Shown one piece after another: positions 17,173 to 26,479 of a stretch of 64,000 nucleotides of DNA; within the stretch, counting starts at the first letter, position 1, and each line of letters begins with the position of its first letter. Source of the stretch: Chloroflexota bacterium (lineage in GTDB: Bacteria; Chloroflexota; Anaerolineae; Aggregatilineales; Ch27); the NCBI GenBank assembly GCA_019873685.1, contig JAIOAT010000017.1:1-64000 (forward strand), in the 5' to 3' direction. Both the position numbers and the translations under genes were made by a program. The notes under the pieces were generated by a model. The model was given only the letters and a program-made list of their open reading frames with translations, made no database searches and had not been told where the DNA came from.

Positions 17173-19122
17173 CTACTTCACCCGCCACACCTGCGCGCCG
17201 TCGAAATCCGCTGCCAGCGTCAGGTAAGGGGCCTCGGCGACTGTCGAACGCGCCGGCAATTCCCAGGCGAACGGCTCCCGCCAGCGCCACATCCGCTCAA
17301 ACGCTGCCGGATTCCCCACTACCTGCGGCACCAGCACATAGCTCACCCCGGCCTCCCGCAGCCGCGCCGCCCAGGCCGGATCCGCCGGGTCCTGCCAGAA
17401 GCCATATAGCGCCGCCTGCTCGGCCTCCGCCTGCTCGCTGTGGCGGAAGAACGGCTGCATGCGGAAGAAGATCGTGTCGCGCTCGCTGATGATCGGCGCC
17501 CAGTCGCCTTCCTGCGGGCCGGGGAAGTTCAGGATGCGCGTCTCCGGCGGGGTGTTATCCCGCAGCCAGGTCATCGCCTGCACATCCGCGTGGGAGGCGA
17601 ACGCGCCAAAAAAGCCGATCCGGCCCTTGCTGAGGTCGCGCAGCGGCTCCGCGAAGACGACGCCCAGGGCGATCCCTGCCGCCGCCAGCGCCAGCGCCGG
17701 CCAGGCCAGCCGGCCCAGCACGCGCCGGACACGCCCCCAGCCGATCCGCCGCAGCAGCCAGAGCGCCGCTGACGCGCTCAGGTAAGCATAGGGGATGATC
17801 GGCCCGTGCCAGGCGATGCTGAAGGGGTAATCATACTTGAGCAGCGGGTCCAGCAGGCCAAACGTGATGCGCTCCAGCAGGCCGACCGAGCTGAAATCGA
17901 CGACCAGCAGCAGCCAGCCGAGCATCAGCAGATCCAGCGGCGCGCGCCGCCGGGCGGCAATAACCGCCCCGCCCAGCGCCAGCGGGACGACCAGAACGCC
18001 ATGCATGAAGACCAGGACGCGCCAGTGGCCGGGGTCGATTTCAAACGGGGAGGCAATGCCGCTGCCCAGCAGCGGCGCGATCCGCGCCAGCCAGGGCAGG
18101 ATGCCGATCAGGGCCAGCAGCGGGATTCCCGCCGCCATGACCAGCCAGCGTCGTAACGCTGGTCGGGGCCGGGCCAGCCAGATCGTGCCCAGCCAGGGAA
18201 CATAACCCAGCATCAGGATGATCGTCGTGTCGGGGTGGGTTAGCGGCACGGCGGCCAGCGTCGCCGCCGCCGCCAGCGCATCCGCCCACCGCCCGCCCCG
18301 CAAATAGCGGGCCACGAATAGCAGGAAGGCCAGGGCAAAGACCAGGGCCATGATCGTGGTGTAGTGCGAATCCATGTAGGCGGTCAGCAGGCCCGTCCCC
18401 AGCAGACCCATCAACGCCATTGTTGCGCCGGCATGCCGCGCCGGGCGTTCCTGCGACACAGCGTCCGGGTCCAGCACATCCTCGAACTCGTTGCCAAAGT
18501 CCCACAGCAGCCAGATCAACAGCAGGGCCAGCACTGCCGCCGCCGCAAACTGGATCGTGTGCAGGCCGATGCCCAGCCGCTGGCTGAGGTACGCCGCCAG
18601 CGCCGGGAAGCCGGGCGAGTACAGGTATTCGATCTCCGGGTGGAAGGGGGCCAGCGTGGTCAGCGAGCCGCTTTCGCGCAGCATCAGCGCCAGGTAGCCG
18701 AACCCCTGCGCGTCAGTATCCAGCGGGACGGGCAGCACCAGCAGTGGTGCGGCGAAGATCGCCAGGGCCAGGGCGAAGAAAGCCAGTTCCCGCGCGCCCG
18801 GCCAGCCCAGCTCGGCATCCCGCAACCCGGCGGCCTCCCCGCGGGAAGTCCCCCGCGCCAGCGTACCGGCCAGAAAGATACCCACCAGCAGGGCGAACCA
18901 CAGGTAATCGATCGTCAGGGTATCCCAGCCAAAGAGCGCCGCCAGGAACAGCGCCCCGGCGATCACCACGGCCAGGGCCAGCGCCGCCGCCAGACCGACG
19001 CGGGGAGCCGTTTGCTGGCGGAGCGGTGCAGTGGATGGCGGGAACGCCGGGGCCAGCATCGCCCCCGCGCCCAGCGCCACCGCCCCGAAGATGAAGACCG
19101 TGATCAATCCGTGGAATGCCAT
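17173..19122 (-). CDS. Large multi-pass membrane protein, GT-C glycosyltransferase-like
   Basis: Product of 649 residues. Start at ATG 19122 (MAFHGLITVFIFG...), since upstream residues of the open frame are not hydrophobic and overlap the next gene. About a dozen hydrophobic helices fill residues 1-530, and a soluble C-terminal domain follows with WLRDNTPPETRI and SERDTIFF, which is the pattern of lipid-linked-sugar GT-C transferases (PMT/YfhO-like). It may glycosylate an outer envelope component, but no acceptor is known. It faces divergently a lipoprotein gene at 19214. Confidence 0.6.
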   Translation of the reverse strand: MAFHGLITVFIFGAVALGAGAMLAPAFPPSTAPLRQQTAPRVGLAAALALAVVIAGALFLAALFGWDTLTIDYLWFALLVGIFLAGTLARGTSRGEAAGLRDAELGWPGARELAFFALALAIFAAPLLVLPVPLDTDAQGFGYLALMLRESGSLTTLAPFHPEIEYLYSPGFPALAAYLSQRLGIGLHTIQFAAAAVLALLLIWLLWDFGNEFEDVLDPDAVSQERPARHAGATMALMGLLGTGLLTAYMDSHYTTIMALVFALAFLLFVARYLRGGRWADALAAAATLAAVPLTHPDTTIILMLGYVPWLGTIWLARPRPALRRWLVMAAGIPLLALIGILPWLARIAPLLGSGIASPFEIDPGHWRVLVFMHGVLVVPLALGGAVIAARRRAPLDLLMLGWLLLVVDFSSVGLLERITFGLLDPLLKYDYPFSIAWHGPIIPYAYLSASAALWLLRRIGWGRVRRVLGRLAWPALALAAAGIALGVVFAEPLRDLSKGRIGFFGAFASHADVQAMTWLRDNTPPETRILNFPGPQEGDWAPIISERDTIFFRMQPFFRHSEQAEAEQAALYGFWQDPADPAWAARLREAGVSYVLVPQVVGNPAAFERMWRWREPFAWELPARSTVAEAPYLTLAADFDGAQVWRVK

Positions 19123-19172
19123 GGGCAGGGATTGTAGCGGCGGCTCCGGCTGGCGGCAAGCGCATTTGCGAC

Positions 19173-19178
19173 TAAGAT
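19173..19178 (+). promoter_or_regulatory. Possible -10 box (TAAGAT) for the lipoprotein gene
   Basis: TAAGAT lies 35 nt upstream of ATG 19214 in the divergent gap. Weak on its own. Confidence 0.3.
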
Positions 19179-19213
19179 ACAGGGAGCGCCTTGATGGCCG
19201 GAGGGCAACACTG

Positions 19214-20362
19214 ATGCGAAAGAGGCTTGTTTTGTGCTGGTGGGGCATGTTGGGGATGCTATTGCTGGCCGGTTGCGACAATACACCGCCTCAGGCGCTG
19301 GTCGCTACCCTGACGACTGAGCCGGGCCTTGTACAGCGGGTCAACCAGCGGACGGAGTCGGTCTGGATCGATAGCATCCCGATCGTGCTGGACAACACGG
19401 GTAACGCCCTGCCGGTAACTACCCAGATCGAGCGCGAACGGGCTACGACCACCACGATCCGGATCACGGCGACGGCGGAACTGGGGGCGGAGATCACCGA
19501 GATGATCAAGGCCGGGATTGCGCTGGAGTTCGGGATCGAAGAGGAAGAGACGGTCTCCAGCCGTCAGGAGTTCACCCTCTCTGCTGCTGCTGATACCCGC
19601 GTGGTGTACGTCATCGACTGGTACGAAACCTGGCAGGTCGGCGACCTGCAGGCCAGCGGCCTGGAAGGCGAATTGCACTACGAGGTGCGCACCGGCATCC
19701 GCGGCGATCTGCGCCTGGCCAGGCCGGACGAAGTCCCGGCTATAGAGCAGACTGTCGTGGATGTGCCGGAAGGCCATCTGCTGTATGACGACTTCTCCAG
19801 CCCGGCCAGTTTCACCAGCTGGTGGGGCGTCAATGACGACCAGGGGCTGTGCACCTTTGCAACGGAAGATGGCTCGCTGCAGTTCCGCTGCCAGAACACT
19901 GCCGGCGAAGATCGCGGGGCCGCGCTGCATCCTCATCTGGCTGGCGGGCGACCGCTGGGCGTGGCAGCGGCTATGCTGGTCACTCAGACCGGCGGCCCCA
20001 TGCAACTGAGCACCAACTGGTACAGCGCTGACCCCGGAACCATTGAACGCGCCTACCAGTTCCGGTTGCAACCGGGCGTGGTGGAAGCCGTGGAGTGCTT
20101 CCCCCTGGAAGGCTGGCACTGTGAGTCACTGTATTGGGGCGAGGTTGAGCCGGGCGTTGCCCATGTGCTACAGATCGAGCGCCAGGCCGATGGCCCGGAG
20201 TTCCGGGTCGATGGCCAGCCGCTGACTCTGACCGCCCAACCAGCCTGGTCGGATGACTTTACGATGCGCGACTGGAACTTCCCGTTCTGGGTCTGGCCGC
20301 AGAACAGGATCATCGGGCAGCTGGAGTGGGTGAGTTCGCGCGACAGCGAACAGGGGGGTTAG
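19214..20362 (+). CDS. Lipoprotein of unknown function with a LamG-like C-terminal domain
   Basis: Product of 382 residues. The N-terminus has a lipobox: MRKRLVLCWWGMLGMLLLAGC, so the mature protein is lipid-anchored at the cysteine. Residues about 185-380 start with LLYDDFSSP and continue as beta strands with W-rich ends, resembling concanavalin/LamG-type domains; the same opening pattern, FADDFS, occurs in the big secreted protein at 60048-62282. The middle part is unrecognised. GGAGGG lies about 8 nt before the start. Confidence 0.72.
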   Translation: MRKRLVLCWWGMLGMLLLAGCDNTPPQALVATLTTEPGLVQRVNQRTESVWIDSIPIVLDNTGNALPVTTQIERERATTTTIRITATAELGAEITEMIKAGIALEFGIEEEETVSSRQEFTLSAAADTRVVYVIDWYETWQVGDLQASGLEGELHYEVRTGIRGDLRLARPDEVPAIEQTVVDVPEGHLLYDDFSSPASFTSWWGVNDDQGLCTFATEDGSLQFRCQNTAGEDRGAALHPHLAGGRPLGVAAAMLVTQTGGPMQLSTNWYSADPGTIERAYQFRLQPGVVEAVECFPLEGWHCESLYWGEVEPGVAHVLQIERQADGPEFRVDGQPLTLTAQPAWSDDFTMRDWNFPFWVWPQNRIIGQLEWVSSRDSEQGG

Positions 20363-20471
20363 CCGTTGCGCCGCTACTGGCAGCAGGAGTCAGCCAGCCG
20401 GGAGGCATAGATGGGCGCGATTCGTTCGGCCTGACCCGAACGGGCTAACCGCTGAAAGCGGACGGGTGTGC

Positions 20472-20477
20472 TATACT
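20472..20477 (+). promoter_or_regulatory. Possible -10 box (TATACT) for the membrane protein at 20537
   Basis: TATACT lies 59 nt upstream of the start codon. A small inverted repeat CCGCT-GAA-AGCGG precedes it. No good -35. Confidence 0.35.
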
Positions 20478-20536
20478 GGCCGGGATAGTGTCGGTTCCCT
20501 GATGTGCTCTGCCGCACATCCAAGCAGGAGCGTGGC

Positions 20537-21556
20537 ATGTCCCTGATGTCGCTTTTCCGCCCTCTCACCCCGCGGGAGATGATCCGTTGGGCGGTGCGCC
20601 TGTATGTCCAGTACTTCCCGCAGTGGCTGGTGCTTGGCCTGCTGGCGGTGGCGCCGCTGGTGCTGATCAATCTGGCGCTGGCGGCCATCCTGCCCCAGCC
20701 GTCATTTGACCCGGCGGCGCTGGAACAGATCATGGGATCGCTGGAAAGCGGGCAGATGCCCGGCGATGCGGCGCTGCTGCAATCGACCATGGATAACCTG
20801 CTGCAGAACAGCCTGCTGATGCTGCAACAGGTGGTGGTGCAGCTGTTCATCCAGATTGTGGTACTGGGGGTGATCGGCGGCGGCATCGGCGCGCTGATGG
20901 CTTCGGCGGCCTATCAGGGCGGGGCTGTGTCGCTGGCCGCCGCGCTGGGGAGGATCGGCTCACGGCTGCGCGCCCTGGGGGCGGGCCATCTGCTGGCCGG
21001 GCTGGTGTTGATCGCGATGCTGGTGGGCAGCATCCTGGGCGCGATGTTCTGTGTGGGTGTGCTGGGGCTGGGACTGACCATTTACACGTATCTGGCCTGG
21101 GTGCCGCTGTTGGCGCCAGCCCTGGCGCTGGAAGACGGGACGCTGAGCGGCCGGCTGCGCCGCGCCTGGAACTTTGGCAAGCAGCGCATCTGGCTGATCT
21201 TCGCCATGACTCTGGCCCTGTACGCCCTGCGTTTCCTGTTGAGCGTGCCACTGGACTTCCTGGCGATTCTGCTGGCCCCGGACTCGCTCGTCCTGGCCCA
21301 GATCATGACGATGGTCGTTGAGGTGCTGGTGCTGCCGCTGGGGGTGATCTACTTCACCATCCTATACCACGACCTGCGTGGCCGGCAGGAACAGATCGCG
21401 CTGGAACTGGCCGGGGAGGAGCGCCCCGTGGCAGAGCCGATCCTCTCCGCCGCCGACCTGCCCGGCGTCTTTGGCGTATCCATGACGGCGCTGGCGCTGC
21501 TGTTCGCCCTGTACATGTTCCTGATGCTGCGTGCCGCGCCGCTGATTGTGCCGTGA
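20537..21556 (+). CDS. Multi-pass membrane protein of unknown function
   Basis: Product of 339 residues. AGGAG lies just before ATG 20537. The N-terminus (PLTPREMIRWAVRLYVQYFPQW) is an amphipathic start before a helix; about six hydrophobic segments follow, with the long middle loop 60-95 predicted outside or amphipathic. The layout resembles membrane proteins annotated as DUF975- or glycerophosphodiester-phosphodiesterase-membrane-domain-like, but I cannot assign it. It overlaps nothing and ends 7 nt before the next gene, suggesting one transcript. Confidence 0.65.
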   Translation: MSLMSLFRPLTPREMIRWAVRLYVQYFPQWLVLGLLAVAPLVLINLALAAILPQPSFDPAALEQIMGSLESGQMPGDAALLQSTMDNLLQNSLLMLQQVVVQLFIQIVVLGVIGGGIGALMASAAYQGGAVSLAAALGRIGSRLRALGAGHLLAGLVLIAMLVGSILGAMFCVGVLGLGLTIYTYLAWVPLLAPALALEDGTLSGRLRRAWNFGKQRIWLIFAMTLALYALRFLLSVPLDFLAILLAPDSLVLAQIMTMVVEVLVLPLGVIYFTILYHDLRGRQEQIALELAGEERPVAEPILSAADLPGVFGVSMTALALLFALYMFLMLRAAPLIVP

Positions 21557-21563
21557 GGTGGCG

Positions 21564-23258
21564 ATGAAGCAGCGGGAATGGGGCGCGGAGCTAATCTTTG
21601 CGGTGGTCCTGCTACTGTTCGCGGCAGGGCTGCGCTTTGCCGGGCTGGGCTTCGGCCAGCCAGACCCGATTTACTTTCCCTCTTATGCCCCCCGGCAGAT
21701 GGTTCACCCGCAGATTCATATCCACCCGGATGAATACGAGTTTGTCGCGATCCCGCTGGAGATGGTGGTGCGGGATCAGCTTGACCTCGATTACGAATAC
21801 CCCAGTTTTACAGCTCTGAGTGCCTATCTGACGTATCGCCTGACGGATGCCTCCGCCGGGATCACGCTCACCGATCGGGAGGGCGTCGGCAGCCGATCCT
21901 ATGCGCCATTCCCGCTGTATGTGATCGTGCGGACTTACTCAGCGCTGGCCGGAGTATTCACCGTGGCGGGTGCTTATGCACTGGGCCGCTGCCTGGGTGG
22001 GCAGCGAACGGCGGCGATCGCCGGCCTGCTGACCGCCGCCTCCCTGACCATGGTGCAGCACAGCCATTACGCCACATCGAGCAGTATGGCCGCCGCGTTC
22101 ACCGTATTGGGGCTGTGGACGGCGGTGATGGCGCTGCGTTCGGGTCGGCCAATTCGCTGGCTGGTCCCGAGTTCGGCGGCGATGGGCCTGGCGGCTTCCT
22201 CCCGCTTTCAGATGGCCGTAGCGGGGGTTGTGCCGCTGCTGGTTGGGCTGATCCTGCTGGGGCGCACCCGGACGCGGCAACAGGCATGGACTGTGCTGAT
22301 GGCCTGGCTGGCCGCCCCGCTTGCCGGTGCGATCGGCTCACCGTGGGTCGTGCTGGGATTTCGTGACTTCCTGCGCCAGATGTGGTTTTTTGTCACCCAG
22401 TACAGCGGCTATGGCGTTTATGCGGACCCAGCGATGCAGACGCCTTACGGCCTGCTTTTTGAACTGCGTTACCTGGCGCTACTGGGGGTAGGTCTTCCGG
22501 CTGCGCTGGCAGCGATCCTGGGCCTGGCAGCCGGGTTGAGCAGCTATCCCGGTTTGGGAAAGTTGCTGCAGGAAAGAGGCCGCTTTCTGCCAGTCAGCAT
22601 CATCCTGGCCTTTCTGGTCGTCTATGCAGCGCTGGTGCTACGCACAACGCGCCCCCTGCATGCTGACCAGTTGCTTGTGCCATTCATCCCGGCGGTGACA
22701 GTCCTGGCCGGGATGGGGGCTGCCTGGCTTATCGAACGGCTGCCGCTGCCCCGCACTGCCGCTACCCCGGCGCTGGTCGTGCTGCTGGCGGTCTGGCCGC
22801 TGACGCTATCAGTGCCAGCGGCGCGGTTATTCACCCAGCCTGATACACGCGACCTGATGTTAGCCTGGATTCACAAACATATCCCGCTTGGTTCAACTTT
22901 CTACCTGCATGGTTCCTATAATCTGGCACTGGATGAGGGCCTGTACCCGCATGTGCGCACCTTCGGCGGGGAGACCATTCCGCTGGGGGACCTGTTGCGG
23001 CAGGGGGTGGCCTATGTGCTGGTATCTGATATAGGCGTATACGATCTGGGACGGGCGTCGGAATTCGTTGCGGAATCCGCAGGCGCAGAAGCGCGGGCCT
23101 ATCAGGAGGAACTGGCGCGGCATTACCCTGTTCTGGCCCGTATTGAGCGCCCGGCGGCCCTTGGCCGCGACTGGTTCAACAATACCCTGTTCTCCTGGCA
23201 CAACCCGACGTTGACGCTCTACTGCCTGACTGATGCTGCCTGCGCTGCCGTTCGGTGA
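21564..23258 (+). CDS. GT-C family glycosyltransferase-like membrane protein (PMT/ArnT type)
   Basis: Product of 564 residues. The start codon at 21564 has GAGGTG before it; an upstream in-frame ATG at 21546 overlaps the previous gene. The first extracytoplasmic loop contains HIHPDEYEF, which has the acidic residues typical of the catalytic loop of GT-C (PMT, ArnT) enzymes, after the first helix. About eleven hydrophobic helices follow, and a soluble C-terminal part ends in DAACAAVR. It probably uses a polyprenyl-phosphate sugar donor. uppS in this window makes such polyprenyl carriers. Confidence 0.7.
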   Translation: MKQREWGAELIFAVVLLLFAAGLRFAGLGFGQPDPIYFPSYAPRQMVHPQIHIHPDEYEFVAIPLEMVVRDQLDLDYEYPSFTALSAYLTYRLTDASAGITLTDREGVGSRSYAPFPLYVIVRTYSALAGVFTVAGAYALGRCLGGQRTAAIAGLLTAASLTMVQHSHYATSSSMAAAFTVLGLWTAVMALRSGRPIRWLVPSSAAMGLAASSRFQMAVAGVVPLLVGLILLGRTRTRQQAWTVLMAWLAAPLAGAIGSPWVVLGFRDFLRQMWFFVTQYSGYGVYADPAMQTPYGLLFELRYLALLGVGLPAALAAILGLAAGLSSYPGLGKLLQERGRFLPVSIILAFLVVYAALVLRTTRPLHADQLLVPFIPAVTVLAGMGAAWLIERLPLPRTAATPALVVLLAVWPLTLSVPAARLFTQPDTRDLMLAWIHKHIPLGSTFYLHGSYNLALDEGLYPHVRTFGGETIPLGDLLRQGVAYVLVSDIGVYDLGRASEFVAESAGAEARAYQEELARHYPVLARIERPAALGRDWFNNTLFSWHNPTLTLYCLTDAACAAVR

Positions 23259-23283
23259 ACCACGCAGACTCACACGGCGGGTG

Positions 23284-23289
23284 TAGAAT
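23284..23289 (+). promoter_or_regulatory. Possible -10 box (TAGAAT) for the zinc-ribbon gene
   Basis: TAGAAT lies 38 nt upstream of the GTG start at 23328. No -35 seen. Confidence 0.3.
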
Positions 23290-23327
23290 CAGGCTGAGCC
23301 GCCGCCTCTAGCTCAGGAGTGCATCCC

Positions 23328-23582
23328 GTGTACATCGCCTGCCCGCGCTGTGACTGGCGTCCGCCGCCAAACGCCCGCTGGGCCTGCACCTGCGGGCATC
23401 ACTGGCACACCTTTGCCACGCACGGTATCTGCCCTGCCTGTGGCAAAGTCTGGAAGGTCACGCAGTGTCACGCCTGTCAGGTCTGGTCCGATCACGAGGA
23501 GTGGTACCACGATGACGACGGCCTGACGGTTGAGGAATTTCTCCGCCGTTTTGCCCCGGCTGAGGAGCCACAGCCATCCTGA
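23328..23582 (+). CDS. Small zinc-ribbon protein of unknown function
   Basis: Product of 84 residues with eight cysteines as four pairs (CPRC, CTCG, CPAC, CHAC) and several histidines, so it should bind two zinc ions. The C-terminus is acidic (DHEEWYHDDDG, then EEPQPS). The start is GTG 23328, placed 8 nt after AGGAG; GTG 23319 is in frame but overlaps that site. The role is unknown: it could bind nucleic acid or protein. Confidence 0.68.
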   Translation: MYIACPRCDWRPPPNARWACTCGHHWHTFATHGICPACGKVWKVTQCHACQVWSDHEEWYHDDDGLTVEEFLRRFAPAEEPQPS

Positions 23583-23598
23583 GCCTGCCAGCCAGGGA

Positions 23599-24417
23599 TC
23601 AGGGCCGGCCTTCCTGGAGCCGGATCTGCATCAGCGGGCGCTGTTCAGCATGGCCGCGCCGGTCGTCCACCATCACATAGCCCTGTTCGCGTTCGGTGAA
23701 TGTGTAGAACTGTTGCAGGCCGGGGGAGAGTTCCGCCTGGATGGCGGCGCTGATCGCGGCGCAATGGGCGCGCGGAACCAGCAGCACATAGGTCGCTTCG
23801 CTGGCATAGCCAACAAAGGCTTCATCCCCGGCAAAGCGTGCCGCAATGGCGTTGAGCGTGGCCGCCGTATAGCGCAGCACCTCGTTGCCAGCGATGAAGT
23901 CGTAGCGATCGCGGAAGGCGTCAAAGTGGAGCAGGCGCACGGTCAACACGCACCAGTCTGGCCGGTCGCCCAGTTCCTTGAGCTTTTCCGCCAGCAGCAA
24001 GCCGGTGGGCAATTCGGTGACTGTGTCGGTCACATCCTCGCGGCGGGCGCGCTGGATGGCGTTGCGTACACGCAGGCCGACCAGTTCGACATCGAAGGGC
24101 CGGGCGATCACGTCATCGGCGCCTTCCGCCAGAAGCTGGTTGCGGCGTAGCGTGTCGCGGTAGTCGGCGATGAACATGATCGGCAGATGCGCCAGGCGCG
24201 GGTTCTGGCGCAGGCGGCGGAAGATCTCCAGCCCATCAGTATCGCCCAGGGTGGCCGCCAGCAGCAGGACATCAGGGTGGCGGGCGGCTTCCTGCAAGGC
24301 GCTTTCCGCGTCGTGGGCGACGATCACCTCCGCCCCGCGCTCCCGGAAGTAGGCCGTCAGCGGCTGGATCACGTCGGCGGCGGTATCCACGATCAGGATG
24401 CGAGCCTGTTCAGACAT
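23599..24417 (-). CDS. Response regulator with REC domain and degenerate GGDEF-like domain
   Basis: Product of 272 residues. The N-terminal receiver domain shows ARILIVDTAADV, DVLLLAATLGDTDGL (a phosphoacceptor region where the usual aspartate position is altered to A/T) and FIADYRDT. The C-terminal half (about 130-272) has the secondary structure of a diguanylate cyclase (FDAFRDRYDFIAGNEVLRYTA) but the GGDEF site reads GYASE, so it is probably inactive. It is likely an output or signalling adaptor. It lies downstream of gatC on the same strand. Confidence 0.75.
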   Translation of the reverse strand: MSEQARILIVDTAADVIQPLTAYFRERGAEVIVAHDAESALQEAARHPDVLLLAATLGDTDGLEIFRRLRQNPRLAHLPIMFIADYRDTLRRNQLLAEGADDVIARPFDVELVGLRVRNAIQRARREDVTDTVTELPTGLLLAEKLKELGDRPDWCVLTVRLLHFDAFRDRYDFIAGNEVLRYTAATLNAIAARFAGDEAFVGYASEATYVLLVPRAHCAAISAAIQAELSPGLQQFYTFTEREQGYVMVDDRRGHAEQRPLMQIRLQEGRP

Positions 24418-24498
24418 CGTCTTCTTCTCCCCCCACACGACTTCTCCCGGTAAGCCGGGGAGCCGCCGACGCGATCTGGCGGCGGGTCTATACCCCGG

Positions 24499-24795
24499 CT
24501 AGGGGCTTTCGTCCAGCACAGCCGCCACGCGGAATTGCCCGTCGGCGGCGTCGGGCGCGTTGGCCAGTGCTTCGGCGGTGGGCAGCGACGGCGCGATCTC
24601 ATCCGGGCGCAGGACGTTACTGAGGGGCAACACCGATGCCGTCGGCGGGATGGCCGCCGTATCCAGCTCCCGCAACTGTTCCACATAGGCCAGGATGCTG
24701 GAAAGCTGTTCGGCGTAGAGGGTGATCTCCTCCTCGGTCAGGGCCAGCCGGGCCAGTTCGGCGATGTGTTCCACCTGCTCGCGGCTGATCGTCAT
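24499..24795 (-). CDS. gatC: Aspartyl/glutamyl-tRNA(Asn/Gln) amidotransferase subunit C
   Basis: Product of 98 residues. The motifs [16 protein letters not shown] at the start and the DVLRPDE-like stretch ([11 protein letters not shown]) near the end are typical of GatC, which stabilises the GatAB complex that makes Gln-tRNA or Asn-tRNA. ATG 24795 gives the family length. gatA and gatB are not in the window; the next gene downstream is a response regulator. Confidence 0.9.
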   Translation of the reverse strand: MTISREQVEHIAELARLALTEEEITLYAEQLSSILAYVEQLRELDTAAIPPTASVLPLSNVLRPDEIAPSLPTAEALANAPDAADGQFRVAAVLDESP

Positions 24796-25145
24796 GCGCG
24801 TGGATCCTTTCGCTGTGTCAGTTGCACTGTCGATAGTATAGCCGGAATCCGCTGTGGGAGGCCAGACGGCAGCAGGGCCGGAAGGGACGGGCAAGGGCAG
24901 AGTCGTCTGGTAGCAGCCTGGGCGCCGCCAGGGACGCTGCGGTGAGGAAAACAGGCCAGATGGTTGTATAGTGAACGGCAGCTAAAGGCCGGACAGGATG
25001 CGCTGAACCGGCTGGAATCAGCGCGGTTGACAAGGCAAACTGGATCGGTGACAATCGGTTTGCCTGAGAAGATGTGCCTGTTAACTGCCGGCGGCTGCCC
25101 GCCATCCGCCGGTGATGCGTTACGCCGGTTGAAGGAGAGCGTACC
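24796..25145. other. 350-nt intergenic region between gatC and frr
   Basis: It holds a possible gatC -10 on the minus strand (AGTATA at 24835-24840) and the strong frr promoter at 25027-25055. A 61-residue open frame at 24964-25149 shows no recognisable domain and no ribosome site and is not called. I see nothing else. Confidence 0.7.
25027..25055 (+). promoter_or_regulatory. Promoter of the frr-uppS-cdsA operon
   Basis: A consensus -35 TTGACA (25027-25032), a 17-nt spacer and -10 GACAAT (25050-25055). This gives a leader of about 80 nt before ATG 25146. Confidence 0.65.
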
Positions 25146-25703
25146 ATGATCAAGGAAGTGCAACATGATGCCGAGCAACGCATGAAATCGGCGCTTGCCG
25201 TCCTGGAAGAGGATCTGGCCGGGCTGCGGACCGGGCGCGCCAGCGCTGCCCTGGTCGAGAAGATCATGGTCAACTACTACGACATCCCCACGCCGCTTTA
25301 CCAGCTGGCCGGTATCACCATCCCCGAACCGCAGCAGATTGCCATCCGGCCTTATGACCCCAAGACTCTCAAGCTGATCGAAAAGGCGATCCTGGCCTCT
25401 GACCTGGGCCTGACCCCCAACAACGACGGCACCAACATCCGCCTCAACCTCCCGCCCCTGACGGAAGAACGCCGCAAGGAGCTGGTCCGCCTGGTCGGCA
25501 AGCGCATGGAAGAAGCCAAAGTCGCCATCCGTAACGTTCGGCGCTCTGCCATCGACGACCTGCGAGAGATGGAACGGGAGAAGATGATCTCGGAAAACGA
25601 TCGTGACCTGGCTATCGACAAGATTCAGGAACTCACTGACAAGTACATCGCCGAGGTCGAAGAGATCGGTAAACGCAAGCAACACGAAGTGATGGAGGTC
25701 TAG
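25146..25703 (+). CDS. frr: Ribosome recycling factor
   Basis: Product of 185 residues, the usual length, which separates ribosomal subunits after termination with EF-G. Conserved stretches are LRTGRASAALVEKI near the start, EKAILASDLGLTPNNDGTNIRL, LTEERRKELV and the last helix region DKIQELTDKYI. GGAGAGCGTACC precedes the ATG. uppS follows after 6 nt. Confidence 0.97.
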   Translation: MIKEVQHDAEQRMKSALAVLEEDLAGLRTGRASAALVEKIMVNYYDIPTPLYQLAGITIPEPQQIAIRPYDPKTLKLIEKAILASDLGLTPNNDGTNIRLNLPPLTEERRKELVRLVGKRMEEAKVAIRNVRRSAIDDLREMEREKMISENDRDLAIDKIQELTDKYIAEVEEIGKRKQHEVMEV

Positions 25704-25709
25704 ACCTGC

Positions 25710-26459
25710 GTGGTTACTGAGACCGGTACCACCCCGGAGCAGCCATTGCCCCACAACATCCCCCACCACGTGGCTATCATCATGGATGGCAACGGGCGCT
25801 GGGCGGAGGCGCGCGGCCTGCCACGCCGGGCCGGTCATGAGGCCGGTACCGAGAACCTGCGGCGGGTGATCCGCGCCGCGGTTGAGTTTGGCGTCAAAAT
25901 CCTGACGATCTACGCCTTTTCCACTGAAAACTGGAATCGGCCCCGCTGGGAAGTGCGCGCCCTGCTGCACATCCTGGAGAACGTGATCGACCGGGAGCTT
26001 GATGAACTCAACGCGGAAGGCGTGCAGTTGCGTCATCTGGGCGAACCGGATCGGCTGCCGGTCAAGTTGCAGCAGAAAGTCCGGCATGCCATCGAACTGA
26101 CCCGCAACAACGACCGCCTGATCCTCAACATCGCGTTCAACTACGGCGGGCGTGACGAGATTGTGCGGGCGGTGCGGCGGATCATCGCCGATGGCCTCCC
26201 CCCTGAGGCGATCACCGAGGACGTGATCTCCCGTTACCTGTACACTGCCGGCCTGCCCGACCCCGATCTGATCATCCGCACCAGCGGCGAACTGCGCATC
26301 AGCAACTTCCTGCTGTGGCAGGGGGCTTACGCGGAGTACTATGCCACGCCCACGCTATGGCCGGACTTTGACCGGGAGGAATTCCGCAAGGCGCTGATCG
26401 ACTACTGTCAGCGCGAGCGTCGTTTTGGCGCGTTAGCCCCGCCAGAGTCGGCTTCCTGA
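25710..26459 (+). CDS. uppS: Isoprenyl (undecaprenyl) diphosphate synthase
   Basis: Product of 249 residues, a cis-prenyltransferase that makes the C55 carrier for cell-envelope sugars. The signature [13 protein letters not shown] is followed by RRAGHEAG, then FSTENWNRP; the late part has DLIIRTSGE and LWPDF. The start is GTG 25710; GGAGG lies 11 nt upstream, within the end of frr. Confidence 0.96.
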   Translation: MVTETGTTPEQPLPHNIPHHVAIIMDGNGRWAEARGLPRRAGHEAGTENLRRVIRAAVEFGVKILTIYAFSTENWNRPRWEVRALLHILENVIDRELDELNAEGVQLRHLGEPDRLPVKLQQKVRHAIELTRNNDRLILNIAFNYGGRDEIVRAVRRIIADGLPPEAITEDVISRYLYTAGLPDPDLIIRTSGELRISNFLLWQGAYAEYYATPTLWPDFDREEFRKALIDYCQRERRFGALAPPESAS

Positions 26460-26479
26460 TGACCGGATAGAACCTGCCT

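Noticed and set aside
24964-25149. 61-residue open frame upstream of frr
   Set aside because: It spans the frr promoter and leader and shows no ribosome site or domain.
24792-26087. 431-residue open frame antisense to frr and uppS
   Set aside because: Overlaps two strong housekeeping genes and a good promoter; no domain seen.
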